Assembly (NCBI GenBank): GCA_964428905.1
Contig: CAYSAA010000107.1
Coordinates: 1-31,893, forward strand
Origin: CAYSAA01 sp964428905
GTDB lineage: Bacteria > Atribacterota > Phoenicimicrobiia > Phoenicimicrobiales > Stramentimicrobiaceae
Reading direction: 5' to 3'
Length of the DNA stretch: 31,893 nt
Shown here: piece after piece, positions 31,718 through 31,893 of the stretch
How positions within the stretch are numbered: position 1 is the first letter of the stretch
Layout: every line of letters starts with the position of its first letter
Position numbers and translations under genes: made by a program
Notes under the pieces: model-generated
Told to the model about the DNA's origin: nothing
Seen by the model: the letters and a program-made list of their open reading frames with translations, nothing else
Database searches by the model: none

Positions 31718-31893
31718 TGGATTACATAAAAAATATTGAGGATGAACAACTAAAAAAAGAATTGTTTGAAGCAAATACGGGCGATTTGATTGAGGTTTAT
31801 CAGAAGATCGTTGAAGGAGAAAGAAAAAGAATACAGATATTCAGAGGTATTCTGATAGCCCGGAAACATGGAGGAAGCAGAGAGACAATCACC
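31717..31893 (+). CDS. rplS: 50S ribosomal protein L19, N-terminal part
   Basis: The ATG at 31717 overlaps the trmD stop, and the frame stays open to the window edge (59 codons). The residues GDLIEVYQKIVEGERKRIQIF and RGILIARKHGGSRETIT match the L19 pattern (DTVxVxxKVVEGxRxRIQxFEGVVIxRxGxGxxETFT). L19 lies at the interface of the ribosomal subunits. The ribosome site GGAAGGAAG lies at the end of trmD. The rest of the gene is outside the window. Confidence 0.95.
   Translation, partial: MDYIKNIEDEQLKKELFEANTGDLIEVYQKIVEGERKRIQIFRGILIARKHGGSRETIT

Noticed and set aside
1..31893. CRISPR array, insertion sequence, prophage or defence island
   Set aside because: No regularly spaced direct repeats, transposase, integrase, nuclease or phage-like reading frames were seen; the content is housekeeping throughout.

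Overview
This is a gene-dense, AT-rich stretch of a bacterial chromosome made almost entirely of housekeeping genes. I place about 30 protein genes; 28 point right, and only rpmB and tmcAL point left. The gene order resembles low-GC Gram-positive and related deep-branching anaerobes: recO-glyQ-glyS-ppdK, then tRNA nucleotidyltransferase-M50 protease-trpS-scpA-scpB-rluB-cmk-ispH, then rsmD-coaD-tmcAL-pta-rpmF-fapR-acpP-rnc-smc-ftsY-ffh-rpsP-khpA-trmD-rplS. A two-subunit glycyl-tRNA synthetase, a membrane pyrophosphatase, pyruvate phosphate dikinase, a DHH-CBS-polyA-polymerase fusion and the non-mevalonate gene ispH fit an anaerobic fermenter of the Bacillota or a neighbouring lineage such as Atribacterota. 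That placement is inference from gene order and composition; nothing here fixes the phylum. No tRNA, rRNA, CRISPR array, insertion sequence, prophage or defence gene was seen.

Layout. 1-143 is the end of recO. 209-3337 is a promoter, a structured leader and glyQS. 3431-9628 holds ppdK, hppA and pdp, a pyrophosphate- and nucleoside-linked metabolic block with a terminator after ppdK. 9629-9959 is a non-coding gap with a small dispersed repeat. 9960-17898 is a tight run: tRNA 3'-end repair, a site-2 protease, trpS, the condensin partners scpA and scpB, rluB, cmk and ispH. 17890-18078 is rpmB on the opposite strand. 18199-21949 holds rsmD, coaD, tmcAL (reverse) and pta. 21952-28725 runs from rpmF through the fatty-acid regulator fapR, acpP, rnc and smc to ftsY. 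After a structured gap come ffh, rpsP, khpA, trmD and the start of rplS.

How the genes connect. Smc, ScpA and ScpB are all encoded here and would form the chromosome-organising complex; both Smc and ScpA depart from usual motifs. FtsY and Ffh are the two GTPases of signal-recognition-particle targeting. PPDK and the membrane pyrophosphatase both use pyrophosphate. Pta makes acetyl phosphate, which can yield acetate for the TmcAL tRNA modification encoded next to it. FapR may control both itself and rpmF through related palindromes just downstream of two strong promoters.

The most interesting signals are small: (1) scpB has no ATG, GTG or TTG for its first 84 codons but has an ATT behind a good Shine-Dalgarno, and ftsY shows the same arrangement, suggesting two AUU-initiated genes; (2) the glyQS leader can fold into two mutually exclusive hairpins, one terminator-like, without T-box signatures; (3) paired TAGTA/TACTA operators sit at rpmF and fapR; (4) Smc and ScpA have unusual motifs; (5) a dispersed hairpin repeat and two long perfect or near-perfect inverted repeats lie at gene junctions. 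I found no clear new multi-gene system.
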